The position numbers and the translations under genes are program-made. Source: Seminavis robusta (Eukaryota > Bacillariophyta > Bacillariophyceae > Naviculales > Naviculaceae). Taken from it: a DNA stretch of 64,000 nucleotides. Location of the stretch: positions 1-64,000 of the forward strand of contig CAICTM010000449.1 in the NCBI GenBank assembly GCA_903772945.1. The letters run 5' to 3'. Within the stretch, counting starts at the first letter, position 1, and each line of letters begins with the position of its first letter. Positions 33,961 to 44,410 of this stretch are shown here, one piece after another. The notes beneath the pieces are model-generated. The model was not told the origin of the DNA and did not search any database. It saw nothing but the letters and a program-made list of their open reading frames with translations.

Positions 33961-34723
33961 GAGTCTCAGGTCGCACCTTATTTCTTGCTACGGAGGTTGT
34001 AGGTTGGAGTTCGGGCAATTGGCCACCAGCGACAAAGAGGGACCGACCCTTTAGGCCAATCAAGTGCAGAGGTTCTGGTCGAGCGTGAGAGGCTTTCTGG
34101 TACGATTGCCAAGTTAGACGCACAATATCGCACGTAAAGAAGTAACCACGAAGGCATACGATTCGAGGGGCTACAACCTCAACCCTCAGCGGGAACGAAC
34201 CAGCCTACACCAATGTCCGTCTATGGTGGCGTGAGTTGAGTGTTGAGTGCTACAGCTGTAGCTGCGACTTAATTTAAGATATTATACGCACTAGTACGCA
34301 CGTCACAGACTTTTGGCAGATGCAAAGGTCAGTGTCGAGGGTCTGACTTTGGCAAAGTGTGACCTGATGCGCTCGCATTTCGATACAAAAGTCTATGCAG
34401 CCAATGCTCCTCGGCCACTTTGCAAAGAACAGTGGCTTTACAGTTCCAGTAGAAGATGGAGGCTTCCTTTGGTAAATTGTTTCGACCAACGAAGGCCTGG
34501 AATCAACGAACCGGGCGAACCGGGATAGCGCTACAATCAGCGTACTGGCCTACGTGGAGTTTTCAACCATCTACTGGTTGCCACACAGCTGGACGCTGAA
34601 TGCTGATGTGTCATAAAAAACAATCGCTTGAGCTTGAAACGAACGAACGAACGAACCCCTCACCAGCACAATCAACGAACCCCCGCATTCTTGTCTTTCA
34701 AACAAAAAACAAAAAAAGAGACC
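33961..34723. promoter_or_regulatory. Upstream region of the HSF-like gene
   Basis: About 760 bp with no supported gene. Just before the start is a run of ACGAACGAACGAACGAAC (34640-34657) and an A-rich 5' leader ending AAAAAAAGAGACCATG. A heat-shock-element-like nGAAn pattern was not evident. Confidence 0.4.
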
Positions 34724-36010
34724 ATGAGCAACCCTACCGCTGACAACAGTGCTCTTAGCAGGACTTTGCAACAGTCACTGCAAGAGGTTTTGATGGAAGT
34801 ATCAGTGGACAGCAACCGCCTTATGGGTGGTGGCGCCGCTCCATCTGCTCCTTCTTGGAATCCTCTCATCTCGCAAAACCTCAATCGCTATTCCTTCATG
34901 GCTCCGGCGGCTAACGCTCCTGCATCCTCTGCTTCGAGCGCTCTTCAGGCTGCTCTGAACAATGCATCTAACACATCTGCCGCTCCTGCCAGACGCAGTT
35001 TCTTTGCCTCGAATGCCACTGCTGCGGCTCTTGCGGCCCTGAATGCTCCGGCTCCTACTGCCCCGAACAACACATCCGCCGCTCCCCTTCGCCCCAGTGA
35101 GGCTTTGGGAATGAGCACTGAAGAGCTCCTTTTCGCTGCTGCCACGGAAAAGCGCATGTTGGAACAGAACCAACGCGTCACCATTGCCAGACAGCAAGCC
35201 CTCGCCGAGAAGACGTTGGAGAGCCGCCGTCTGTACAACGAGTCCCTGTTGGCTCTCTTCAAGGGCAACGGCGCTCCTCCCGCTGCCAACACCAACCAAG
35301 GATTGGTTGGACTCATCAATGGAAGCGCCAACAACGGCCTCCTTCAACAAGGAATCCTGCAACAGTTCAAGCAGCAGCCGCCTCAAGCTCCAAGGCATTC
35401 CATGGTGGCCGCCGCTGCTCCTTCTGTCGCTGCTCCCTCTCTGACATCCGCCACTGTTCCCCCTATGGCCCACTCGGAGACCAAGACCGCCATCAAGGTG
35501 CTGGGCACCTCGCTCCGCAAGAAAGACTCGCCCTATTTGGACGTGTCCGGCCTGAAAGATCCTGATGTCAGTGACAAGCGAACCCGTGGAGGTGTCACCG
35601 AACCCTTCCCCGAAAAGCTTCATCGAATGATCGAAGAAGTCGCGGCCGAAGGCAAGGACGATGTCATCTCCTTCTTCTCTCATGGTCGAGCATTCGCCGT
35701 CCATGACCCTGATCGATTCACTTCCGAAGTGATGCCCAAGTACTTCAAGCAATCTCGCCTGAGCTCCTTCCAACGGCAGCTCAACCTCTACGGATTCACC
35801 CGCATCACCAGTGGACCCGATGCCGGTGGCTACTACCACGAGTTGTTCTTGAAGGGCCGACCTAGTCTGGCAGTCCACATGAGACGAGTTGGCTTGCCTC
35901 AAGGCGAAGACCGCCGCAAGATGCGTGCCAAGAACATGAAGTCGGAGCCAAACTTTTATGCCATGGGCAGCGTGATGGAAGCCAAGGTCAACATCCCCGG
36001 TCTCATGTGA
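34724..36010 (+). CDS. Heat-shock-factor-type DNA-binding protein
   Basis: A 428-residue protein started at the ATG in GAGACCATGAGC; an in-frame ATG at 34628 lies in what looks like the 5' leader. The first 250 residues are low-complexity, rich in Ala, Asn, Pro and Ser, with Gln-rich stretches (QQGILQQFKQQPPQAPRHS). The C-terminal part is an HSF DNA-binding domain: FPEKLHRMIEEVAAEGKDD, VISFFSHGRAFAVHDPDRF, then EVMPKYFKQSRLSSFQRQLN and LYGFTRITSG, which is the classic recognition helix and wing (F-SF-RQLN-YGF). FYHELFLKGRP-type wording (YYHELFLKGRPSLAVHM) follows. HSF-type genes are strongly expanded in diatoms, and most are not proven heat-shock regulators. The DBD sits C-terminal, whereas classical HSFs have it N-terminal, and no HR-A/B coiled coil follows it. 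Confidence 0.92.
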   Translation: MSNPTADNSALSRTLQQSLQEVLMEVSVDSNRLMGGGAAPSAPSWNPLISQNLNRYSFMAPAANAPASSASSALQAALNNASNTSAAPARRSFFASNATAAALAALNAPAPTAPNNTSAAPLRPSEALGMSTEELLFAAATEKRMLEQNQRVTIARQQALAEKTLESRRLYNESLLALFKGNGAPPAANTNQGLVGLINGSANNGLLQQGILQQFKQQPPQAPRHSMVAAAAPSVAAPSLTSATVPPMAHSETKTAIKVLGTSLRKKDSPYLDVSGLKDPDVSDKRTRGGVTEPFPEKLHRMIEEVAAEGKDDVISFFSHGRAFAVHDPDRFTSEVMPKYFKQSRLSSFQRQLNLYGFTRITSGPDAGGYYHELFLKGRPSLAVHMRRVGLPQGEDRRKMRAKNMKSEPNFYAMGSVMEAKVNIPGLM

Positions 36011-37114
36011 AAGCGTGAAAGTCAGTTGTGATGTCATGTTGTCCCTAAAGGCAACAGGGCGAGCACACTATAAGGGGAGAGGACCGATGGAAGAATAAAA
36101 CTTGTTTGTTGTGTATAAGTACCACATCTATATTGAATGATAAAGTTGAACGTAGAGAGAATAACGGAATATAAACTAATTTTGAATACGACTTTCGCCG
36201 CACCACATCGTAGCCAGCCACAGATTGCGACCGATCTTCAGCATGCCTCTCAGGCTTCGACCAAGAGGGGAGAGCAAAGTTTCGTCACCGACGCTCTACG
36301 AAGTTGCTATGTTTCTCTCTACATGCAGCAAACCGGAGACAAATCAAATCCACAGAAATTTTTCGAAGGAGAAGGTGATTTTACAGAGCCGTGGCTCACT
36401 AGCTAGCTACCGGTAGACGCCAACCACGGATCGGGTGCTAACCCGTAAAGCAGCCGCTGCAGATCAGATTCAGCCCAGGCATGACCAAAGTTTATGAAGA
36501 CAACCTCCTGGAAAGCTAGGGGATATGGGGCCAACCGGAACCTCCTAAACCAACACAAACAGATGAGCCACTGGCCACAAAATCCCACAAGAAAGCTGCT
36601 CTACTTTTCCAGCCGTTCCTTGCTCCCTCGGCCACCACATGGAAAGTCAATACCATGACTGCAACTATCCAAATTATGTATCGCCTAACTCAATGTATTG
36701 CTAGTACGGTACCGGTAGCGTGCATGCTCGTAGCTCTGTTGCTTTTCGGTTGAAGTGTTCGGGCTATTTGTGACGAGCAAAAGAGGTAATGGGTCACTAC
36801 TCCACTGGCTGTACCGCTGTACCCCTCGAGAGGTTGAATCCAATGGTCGGACCACGCATCTAAAGTTCAAGATCGGGGCAAAGTACATGTAGGACGTGCT
36901 AGAAAGTTGAACGAGAGATAATCGTAGGAGCATTGGCCGAGGAAGCGTTGTGTTGAGCATCACCACCAAAGCAGGTGTAAACAAAAAAAATGTTTGATTG
37001 CCGGCTGCTGGCTAGCTGGATCAAGAATTTCATTTTCAATGTTTTAATGTGTTGCTATTATGTGCTTTCTATGCAACAATCAGACCACAGAGGGAAGCAG
37101 GCGATCTATGATCA
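36011..37114. other. Spacer between convergent genes
   Basis: About 1.1 kb between the HSF-like gene and the ferredoxin gene. CTAGCTAGCTACCGGTAG (36401-36418) and ACGGTACCGGTAGC (36707-36720) are notable palindrome clusters. No coding region is supported. Confidence 0.5.
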
Positions 37115-37797
37115 TTAGTGGGGTTTCGGTACATGACCTGCAGGGGTTGATGAAACAATAGGTGGATAAGAGCTGTGTCAAAAGGATAAAAGGATTCCGT
37201 CAGAGGTCGATGTGACCAGACTTACCGTCAACATAGAAATTGCGAGTCTGTTGGTACAATGAGAAGAAATTAAAGGATCGATTGGGTTGTCAGCATGTAT
37301 CTGTCTACCAATCGAAAGACACAGGCTGTATCAAAATCACTCACTGCTTTCGGCATCTCGAATTGTATGCCGTCCATTTCTTCTGACACCATGATCTGGC
37401 ACCCGAGCCGACTGGTATCGGTCAGACCGTAGGCCATATCAAGCATATCTTCTTCGTCCTCTGATGGTTCTTCTTGATTGTCGTACACGTCTTGTGGTAA
37501 TATCAAGTGACAGGTACTACAAGCGCACACCCCCTCACAAGCTCCTTCCAGATCGATGTCATTCCGATGGGCAGTCTGAAGCAAGGATTCGCCAACTCGA
37601 GCAGGGACTGACTTCACAGTTTCCCCATCGGGTTGGAGAAAATGGACTGTCACAGTAGGAGCATTGGTTGAGACGCTGGGACCACCGTGATGCCGAATGG
37701 ATCCAATGGCTGAGCCAACACAAGGCGATCTCTTGAGCAGTCGCTTGGATGCAGCTGAATAAATCAGCGGAAGACTTTGTCGACTTCTACTAAACAT
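37115..37797 (-). CDS. Adrenodoxin-type [2Fe-2S] ferredoxin, mitochondrial, three exons
   Basis: Carries electrons from an NADPH reductase to Fe-S cluster assembly or P450-type partners in mitochondria. Exons: 37797-37345, 37247-37226 (22 nt) and 37137-37115 (23 nt), with introns GTGAGT...ACAG (97 nt) and GTAAGT...GCAG (88 nt). The two tiny exons rebuild MPKATRNFYVDGHVPKPH, the standard adrenodoxin C-terminus, which strongly supports the joins. The product is 165 residues. Cluster ligands: CEGVCACSTC, with the fourth Cys in SRLGCQI. The segment EPSEDEEDMLDMAYGLTDTS is the usual partner-binding acidic helix. The leader MFSRSRQSLPLIYSAASKR is a mitochondrial presequence. The unspliced reading would end in an unrelated tail. 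Confidence 0.95.
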
Positions 37798-38862
37798 GGT
37801 TTGGCAGTGATACTGGATCCAACGATAACGGTGACGACTGGTACCGGTAGCTCTCTGTGCTGCTCTGGCTATTAGCTATTTGCTGTGGTACGGTCAACCC
37901 TTTCGGCTCTACTAGTCTAGGCGTCGCGTCCTCTTTCTCGTTTGTGGTTTGCTTTGGAAACTCGTTGTTCTGACGTCATTTTTGTCGTTAGCGTTGGGGT
38001 GTTAACATCACACCACACACCACACGGTCTCTCTGATTTTTTTGAGCCGAGTTCATGGTCCGGCCAAGGACTCTTGAGAGTAATGTATGTACCTATAGTT
38101 ATTTATTTACCTGTACTACATGTACTAGTAACGAATAAAAAATCTAGCTAGAATTTTCTACCATACTTACTTTCGTAAGTGCAGTGTCTGCTAAAGTTAT
38201 GATGATAGCATTGCATTTTTTCACGGCCAAACCTCCTCCACCGAGAGGCCTTTACCTAGCTAGGTTCATTTTTGAAGCAGCCATTCACGAGGACAAGCAA
38301 GTCCTCTGTTCCACCAATACTTGAGTTCGCATCATCGAGGAGATCGAAGGCGCCTTGTATGCGATGTGCAAAGCAGTGGGATAGCGTCCCTGCAAGAGCC
38401 CCCAGCAGTCCTGCATCGCCAACATACGGAGGAGATTCCGATTCGAGGGAACACGAGAAGATTGCTTCCCAGCGACGTGCCGTGATCGCGTGATTTGTGG
38501 CCAGCATACCCGTACCGGTACTCTGGCACAGGTATCATGGTTTGTTCTCGTATTTTAGTCATAGTTAGTGCATGTAGCTGGTTCTCGTGCTCTCATCTCT
38601 GGCCTCTATGCACAGTAGGTACAATAGCAAAGTATGTGTGGGCGTGGGAGTCAATGTTTCGTGGGAGACAACGGAAAGCGAGTGGCAAGATTTCGGCGGG
38701 ATTTAAAAAACTATAGCCGTTGCTCGAGTGTGAGCTCCAGATGTTGATGGTTCTTTGTATCATTCTCAAAAGATGGTAAGCAACCAGACAACCTCAAGGT
38801 AGCCTCAGCTCGGCATGGAAAGCCCACCATAAACAGCTAGCTGCTAGTTTGAAACATCGAGA
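37798..38862. other. Spacer with palindromic words
   Basis: About 1.07 kb. It contains CTGGTACCGGTAG near 37839, CTACATGTACTAG near 38117, ACCTAGCTAGGT near 38255 and CCGTACCGGTAC near 38510. A minus-strand 83-residue ORF (38507-38256) has some protein-like wording but no family and is not called. Confidence 0.45.
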
Positions 38863-39375
38863 ATGAGTGAAGTGTTAGTTGACCAGACTCGGACCTTGAG
38901 CACTGAAGAAGCAAAGGGGCTGCAGTTGACCCTGAGCGATGATACCGATAACATGATTCTCGAAAACAGCATGCAAAAGGCGGCGTGCCAAAGCATTTGC
39001 AAGGATATGATGTTCATGGGCCAATGTGATGACGATGAGGTTGGAGCCGGAGAACTGCTCTATTCTGCAACGGAACGGTGTCCTGTTGTGCTCGTCTATC
39101 GTGAAGACGAGCAGGAAGAAGAAACTTTTTCTGAGTCCAGCAACAAGAAGAAAAATACTCCAACCAACCGAAAGCGATCACTCTTTCGTCGCAGATCGCA
39201 GACGAGCCAAGCAACAACAACACCAACACCAACACAAAGAACCCCCGAAAATGTTGATGTGGTTTTCGTTGAGCAAGACAGTGAGGCCAGCAGTGAATGT
39301 GCCATAGAAGTGTGTTCGTCACCTTCGAACGAAGTCGATGATCTATGTAACAGACAAGGATGGCCACGAACATAA
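38863..39375 (+). CDS. Unrecognised acidic protein with a basic middle
   Basis: A 170-residue single-exon ORF starting at ATG in CGAGAATGAGTG. The first 90 residues are acidic with several Cys (QKAACQSICKDMMFMGQCDD), followed by a basic patch (NRKRSLFRRRSQTSQ) that could be a nuclear localisation signal, a Thr/Pro run and an acidic Cys-containing tail. There is no signal peptide or membrane span. The family is not recognised. It is convergent with the nucleotidyltransferase gene, with 162 bp between ends, in line with the compact gene pairs seen elsewhere here. Confidence 0.5.
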   Translation: MSEVLVDQTRTLSTEEAKGLQLTLSDDTDNMILENSMQKAACQSICKDMMFMGQCDDDEVGAGELLYSATERCPVVLVYREDEQEEETFSESSNKKKNTPTNRKRSLFRRRSQTSQATTTPTPTQRTPENVDVVFVEQDSEASSECAIEVCSSPSNEVDDLCNRQGWPRT

Positions 39376-39537
39376 ACTTGTTCGGGTGGAAAGGCAGCAA
39401 ACGAATTCTGCGTTGGCTTCATAAACTTCTGTTCTATTATTGTTGATTAACTTGGGTAATATTCATAAGTTCCAAGTGACAAAGTTTCTGCGAGGCAGAC
39501 GACTTCACTCCTTGGCCGTGGGTAGATTTTGTTAGTT

Positions 39538-42500
39538 TTAGCTCTTTTCGACGCCACGTTGGTTTTTGTTGCCGCCTCTTCCTCTTATACCCCTATTCTT
39601 GCGGGGATTGCTTCGACTATTTGAGTTGTGGGATTCCGACGCCGCCCCTTCAGCCTCTCCTTCGTTTACCTCTTTAGGACTTTGGCCGGGTTCTTGGTGG
39701 GAGTTCCCTTGTTTGTTTTGACTGCCCTTACCCTTTTGATTCTTCTTCTTGGCCCGTTTCCCTGGCTTTTGTGACACGCTCAAAGCATGACCCTCCAAGC
39801 AGAATGGCTCCTTGCTGTGTTGTTCGAGAGCCTTGATGACAGGATCCGCAGAGTCAAAATCCACGTACGCCAAACCATGAGTAGTTACAGTAATGCTAAC
39901 CACCCGCGAATTGGTTTGAGATGCGAAGGGCGAAAACAGCACCCTCAAATCCGACTCCTTAACGTTCCTATTGATCTTCGTGATCTTCAAAGTACAATCA
40001 GGACTTCGCTTGGGTTCATTGCCTCCACCACCAGTGTCTGCGGCCTGGTTTTGCTGATTCTGCGGTGGTTGTTTGCCATGCTTTCCCTTTTGTCTGCCTT
40101 CGCCACCCCCGCCCTTGCCCTTCCTATTTCTTCCTCCTCCATCAGCAGCTTCTCCGTTCTTGTTCTTGGATTTCGCGGGAACCTTAGCCGGCCAAAGAGG
40201 CCCCTCAGAAACACCTCCGTTGTTGCCCACGATCTTTCCGAGATGCTCTTCCGTCATGGCAATGATCGAAAGGATACGACGACACTGTGATTCGTGCACT
40301 GGAATGCCCAGGTCGTGAGGACAGTGCGAAGCAAACGTTTCAAATGGATCCTCAATGACAAAAAACGGACTGCACTTTCGAAAAGATGTCTTTGGGCGGA
40401 TATCGTCTTTGCCTCGCTTGATCGACACCATTGAGAATTGTCGCGAAAACGAACAAGCGTAAAAGTGGAAGAATCCGTACAGTAGCGCCACATTGCTGAC
40501 GGGGTACTCGTCAAAATGTTCGGGGCGTTTCCAACCAAGTTTTGCCTGCTCAAATGTCAGATAGAATGTATCCAAGTCGTTGACGTTGTGCCAATAGTTA
40601 TCGGTACTTCGTTGAATTCCCACGCGAGCAGCCAAGGTCTGACACTGTAGATTGGGGACAAAATCGATACATTGAAGATAGAACACAACCATGTTCATCC
40701 ACGCGTAGGAAGAAAGGCAGTTGTCCTGCGCCGAACAAATATTATGCTCCTTGGCCCACGCCTTGACCGCAATCATCAATTGTCTCACAGACTCATGCAT
40801 TAGGGAATACTCCCGAAGAAGGTTGGAGTTGGCAACTGCAATGTCATTCAAGAAGCAGATATCAAAGCTGCAAGAACGACAAGGAAAACGAATGGAGAAG
40901 GTAAGCTTTGAAAAAACCCGGTTGAAAAACAGTTTCAGCATTTTCGAAATGCAACTACTTACTGCAGCTCCCCATGCGGAGTGTATGGATTGTTGGCCTT
41001 GAGATAGGATCCCTTGACGACTGGCACACGAGCTCTGGTGACAGGCACCATTTCCTGAAATTCAATCTTTCGCCGTACAAGCCTTCGAAAGACCTCCCTC
41101 ACCAGCTTGCTCATTTCCTTTTCGTATTTTTCCGCTGGCCAGAATCCGTTTTGAAACGACTTCTTGGCTCTTGCTGCCTGTGGCAAGTAGAGACTGAGAT
41201 CGACATCGGATGCCTCGAGAGTCAAGTTGGAGAGACAACTCCCATATACGGAAAGACGAGCACCGGGAAAGTCCCTCTCCAAGATAAAGCCCAATCGATG
41301 ATGTAAGTTCTCTACTGCCTTTTCGTACTGTTTGGCGAGATCGTCGTCGTCTTCCTTTGCCGCACCGGCAAAATTAGGCCACAACTTATCATCGCAATCT
41401 CGGCAACTCTTGGCAATTTGTTTTCGTGTAGATTCGTCCAATTCCATGGTGGAGTCGGGCTGTGCAAGGGCAGCAATGATAATGTCAATGGGAGAGGGCG
41501 TCGTCGTCGTCTCTTGCGACGAGACAACCCATGCATGAGCAAGCCATTCCTTGTTCCAAAAGTTTTGGTCCCAATAATTGTCATCCAGCGGATTGCTGAA
41601 CATTTCGGTGGCAACACGAGTTGGTAGAAAGAGCTGCATCAGCTCTTGTAGCTGTGAATGCATGGAATTCCAATTCTTTTTGGTTGCAGTGTCAAAGACG
41701 TGCCCCCCCAGTACGAACCATTTCCCACCTTTCCCTGCGGCCGTCAGTTTGAGCTTTTTGGGTCCCACCTTGATTTCTTTATTGTTTCTTTGTGGATGAG
41801 AAATGATTCGTAATAGAACAGGAACCAATGCTCTTATGGAATTGATAGTTCTGACTGTTCTGACATGTGGGTGAAGAGACGCTTGCGAAGCACTGGACTC
41901 GGAAGCATCATCGTCTTGCTGATTATTGTCTTTCTTAATGCCTGATTTTCCAGGAACCACTTGAAAACCAGCTTCTGTTTCTCCTTGTGTGGTCTTGTCA
42001 GCATCAGTCGTTTCCAACTTTTTGTCAGCATCATTTGTTGCTTTGTCCCTATCTTGCTGCTGCTGTTGCTGTTGTTTTTGCTGCATGAGCCTCTCCCGTT
42101 GATGATGCAAGGCAATGACTTTGGATTCAATTCTGGCCAATCCGTTGCTTTTCTTGCCTTTTCTGTTGTCATGTTTGTACAACCGGACATGTTCTAGAGC
42201 CCTCATGATCCGGTCTCGCAAATTGAGTGTGCGTTCCAAGTGTGCCCACTCATCATCATTCTCGCCGTCATCATCCTTGTCATCATCGGCAGTGTCTTTT
42301 TCTTTTGGTTCCTCCTCGTTTGCTCCTTTTTCCTTTTCTTCGTCATCCAATTCTTCTTCTTCTTCTTCTGGAGGATTCTCTTCTTCCTCTTCTTCTTCTT
42401 CTGCTTCGGGATCCGTGGTGGTGAACTGAACGCTGTCATGCCACGGTTCTTTCAACTGTCGAAGCAAGCTGGCAACCGCATGAAGGACCAATGGTTGCTG

Positions 42501-42719
42501 ATGTTCTTCTTCCCCGCCATCTTCTTCTGTGTAATTCACCAGCCAGAGGAATCCATCGTCGCGGACTTCAATCCGTTCATAAGGATTGCTCTCTTCCATC
42601 ACCATTATTTTAGCTGGCATGCATAGCAAATGATGTGGATCTTTGTTTTGAATGGTCGCGAGAGAAATGCAGGAAGAGAGCAAGAGGCAACGACAGGTGG
42701 CCACAATCGATTGGACCAT
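39538..42719 (-). CDS. Cid1/TRF-type nucleotidyltransferase with C-terminal RRM, two exons
   Basis: Likely a non-canonical poly(A) polymerase or terminal uridylyltransferase that tails RNA 3' ends. Exon 1 is 42719-40963 and exon 2 is 40867-39538; the 95-nt intron (GTAAGT...TGCAG) joins as TPHGELHFDICFLNDIAVAN, restoring the third catalytic Asp. The product is up to 1028 residues. The first catalytic pair is in SVYGSCLSNLTLEASDVDLS (Gly-Ser ... Asp-x-Asp). A PAP-associated-type core follows with QLMIAVKAWAKEHNI, SSYAWMNMVVFYLQ and YPVSNVALLYGFFHFY. Near the C-terminus is an RRM (LKITKINRNVKESDLRVLF ... HGLAYVDFDSADPVIKAL), flanked by Lys/Gly/Gln/Asn-rich tracts and an RGRGGNKN tail. The N-terminal 250 residues are acidic low-complexity. 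The start is uncertain; Met codons at 42621 and 42600 are alternatives. Confidence 0.88.
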
Positions 42720-42962
42720 CTTCGAATGAAATTCGAATCGAATCTCTACAAATAGTCTAAATGTTTTTAAAAAATTAAGAAAGCACGAACCATGAAACTC
42801 GTGAGAGGCGAGGTCCTATCCATTCTCCATGTGTGTCCTCCGTGCATTCGCGAACACATTTATTTTCCGTCGATTATTTAGGTTGTACGAATCCAAGATT
42901 TTATTCCTATCCACATACAGTGGTGTCGCACGCACGCAACGACGAATGCACGAACAACTCGA
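42720..42962. other. Promoter side of the nucleotidyltransferase gene
   Basis: About 240 bp between the start of the nucleotidyltransferase and the left candidate end of the Harbinger-like element. It is AT-rich near 42740-42780, with no coding signal. Confidence 0.4.
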
Positions 42963-43084
42963 GAATCCCCAACTGCTAAACGAAAATCAAGAAAATCGAA
43001 AAGTGCAGAGATCTCGGAGATGCTGAGCTGTCATCATCAGTATGTACAAAGTGAGAACACAGTAACTCTACCATCCCGTGCGGT

Positions 43085-44352
43085 ATGCGTAGTGCACGGA
43101 CTGAGTCGTTGTTCCGTGTATTACTCTGGCCCATAATGGACTTCAATGATGAGAATACGAACAAGATGTGGCGTTGCTTCTGCAACTATCTATTTTATGG
43201 TTGTCTTCTACTGTGTCTACCAGGCGAACCCAGAATCCTGTCCATTTTTGAACAACGGTTGCATTGTGGATCGGTATTGCCAGAAACACCAGAACCGTGG
43301 GACCTTTGACTAGACGACTTCGGATGCGCAGAGAAAGCTTTGATAAGCTGCTTTCGTTTGTAGTCGACGACCTGCTTGTTAACGAGACTCAAGCCACGCG
43401 AAGGGGTGGATCCATCATACCGGAACTGTGTCTCTACTGTACGATTCGATATTGGCCGGCGGCTCCTACCTGGATATTACAGACATTGCTGGAATTTCCC
43501 GTAGCTCGTTCTATCGAGTACTATGGAAGACAATAACGGCATTGTGCAAGTGTCCGCAGTTGAAGATTCGATTCCCCACGTACTCAACAGAAATAAAGAC
43601 TGCAATGGACGGCTTTGCCGGGATATCGGAGGTGCTGCCATACATAACTGTGTTGGTGTCGTCGATGGCTATCTTATGCGTATCAGGGTACCAACCAAGA
43701 AGGAAACTGGCAACATCCGAAGCTTCTTCTCAGGTCACTATCAGTGCTATGGAGTAAACATCCAGGCCGTAGCGGACCACCATTCTCGGTTCATCTTCTT
43801 TGCCTATGCCGCTCCCGGGGGTTCGGATGACCGTAATGCTATGCGGCAATGTGCTTTACAAAATTTGGTGGAGTCGCTTCCAACTGGTGTTTGCGTAATT
43901 GGCGATGCGGCATACATCCCTACGGAGCACATGGTACCGGTGTACCAGGGTTCCGACAAACTGATCCCACTCTACGACAATTTCAACTTTTACGCCAGCC
44001 AGTGCCGCATAAGGGTGGAGATGGCCTTCGGCATTATGCAGATGAAATGGGGTTACTATCGCGTCCTGTTGGCTGTTCATTGAAGAACATGATATGGCTG
44101 GCGCAGGCTATAGCTCGCCTACACAACTTTTGTATTAATGAGCGACTCGAAACGGCGGGCCCAATGACAGAGCCTGCCACCAATGTGAACGGCACTGGCT
44201 ACATTCCCAGCGTTCCCCATGATGTGAATGGTGATCCTGTACGACTTGACAATGTTTATTCGAGCTGTGAGGGATTCGTACCTACGGGAATTCATGGCCA
44301 ACAGAGTCAAGCGCCTACAGCTGAAAAGACCGTCGCGCAACAAAAAACGTAG
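43085..44352 (+). pseudogene. PIF/Harbinger DDE transposase, frame-shifted
   Basis: Similarity to DDE_Tnp_4 transposases is spread over successive frames: an N-terminal piece (43085-43309), FDKLLSFVVDDLLVNETQA (within 43264-43536), GGSYLDITDIAGISRSSFYR (within 43428-43757), then the catalytic part 43523-44083, and a tail LKNMIWLAQAIARLHNFCIN in 43849-44352. The catalytic part shows GVVDGYLMRI (first Asp), CVIGDAAYIPTEHMV (second Asp) and RVEMAFGIMQMKWG (Glu), all three DDE residues being present. Four frame changes in 1.2 kb indicate decay; they could be introns only if unusual signals are used, and I see no matching GT-AG pairs. Confidence 0.8.
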
Positions 44353-44410
44353 AAGGGAAGAAGAATCGTAACACAGTAATCACACCTATATATTATTCCG
44401 TTCCTATATA

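Noticed and set aside
34802-36037. 411-codon minus-strand ORF
   Set aside because: Antisense shadow of the HSF-type gene; no family resemblance.
37270-37344. Ferredoxin C-terminal tail read straight through the first intron
   Set aside because: The unspliced tail has no similarity to ferredoxins, while splicing to two tiny exons restores the conserved family C-terminus.
38256-38507. 83-codon minus-strand ORF
   Set aside because: Some protein-like wording but no start context, family or splice partners that I can support.
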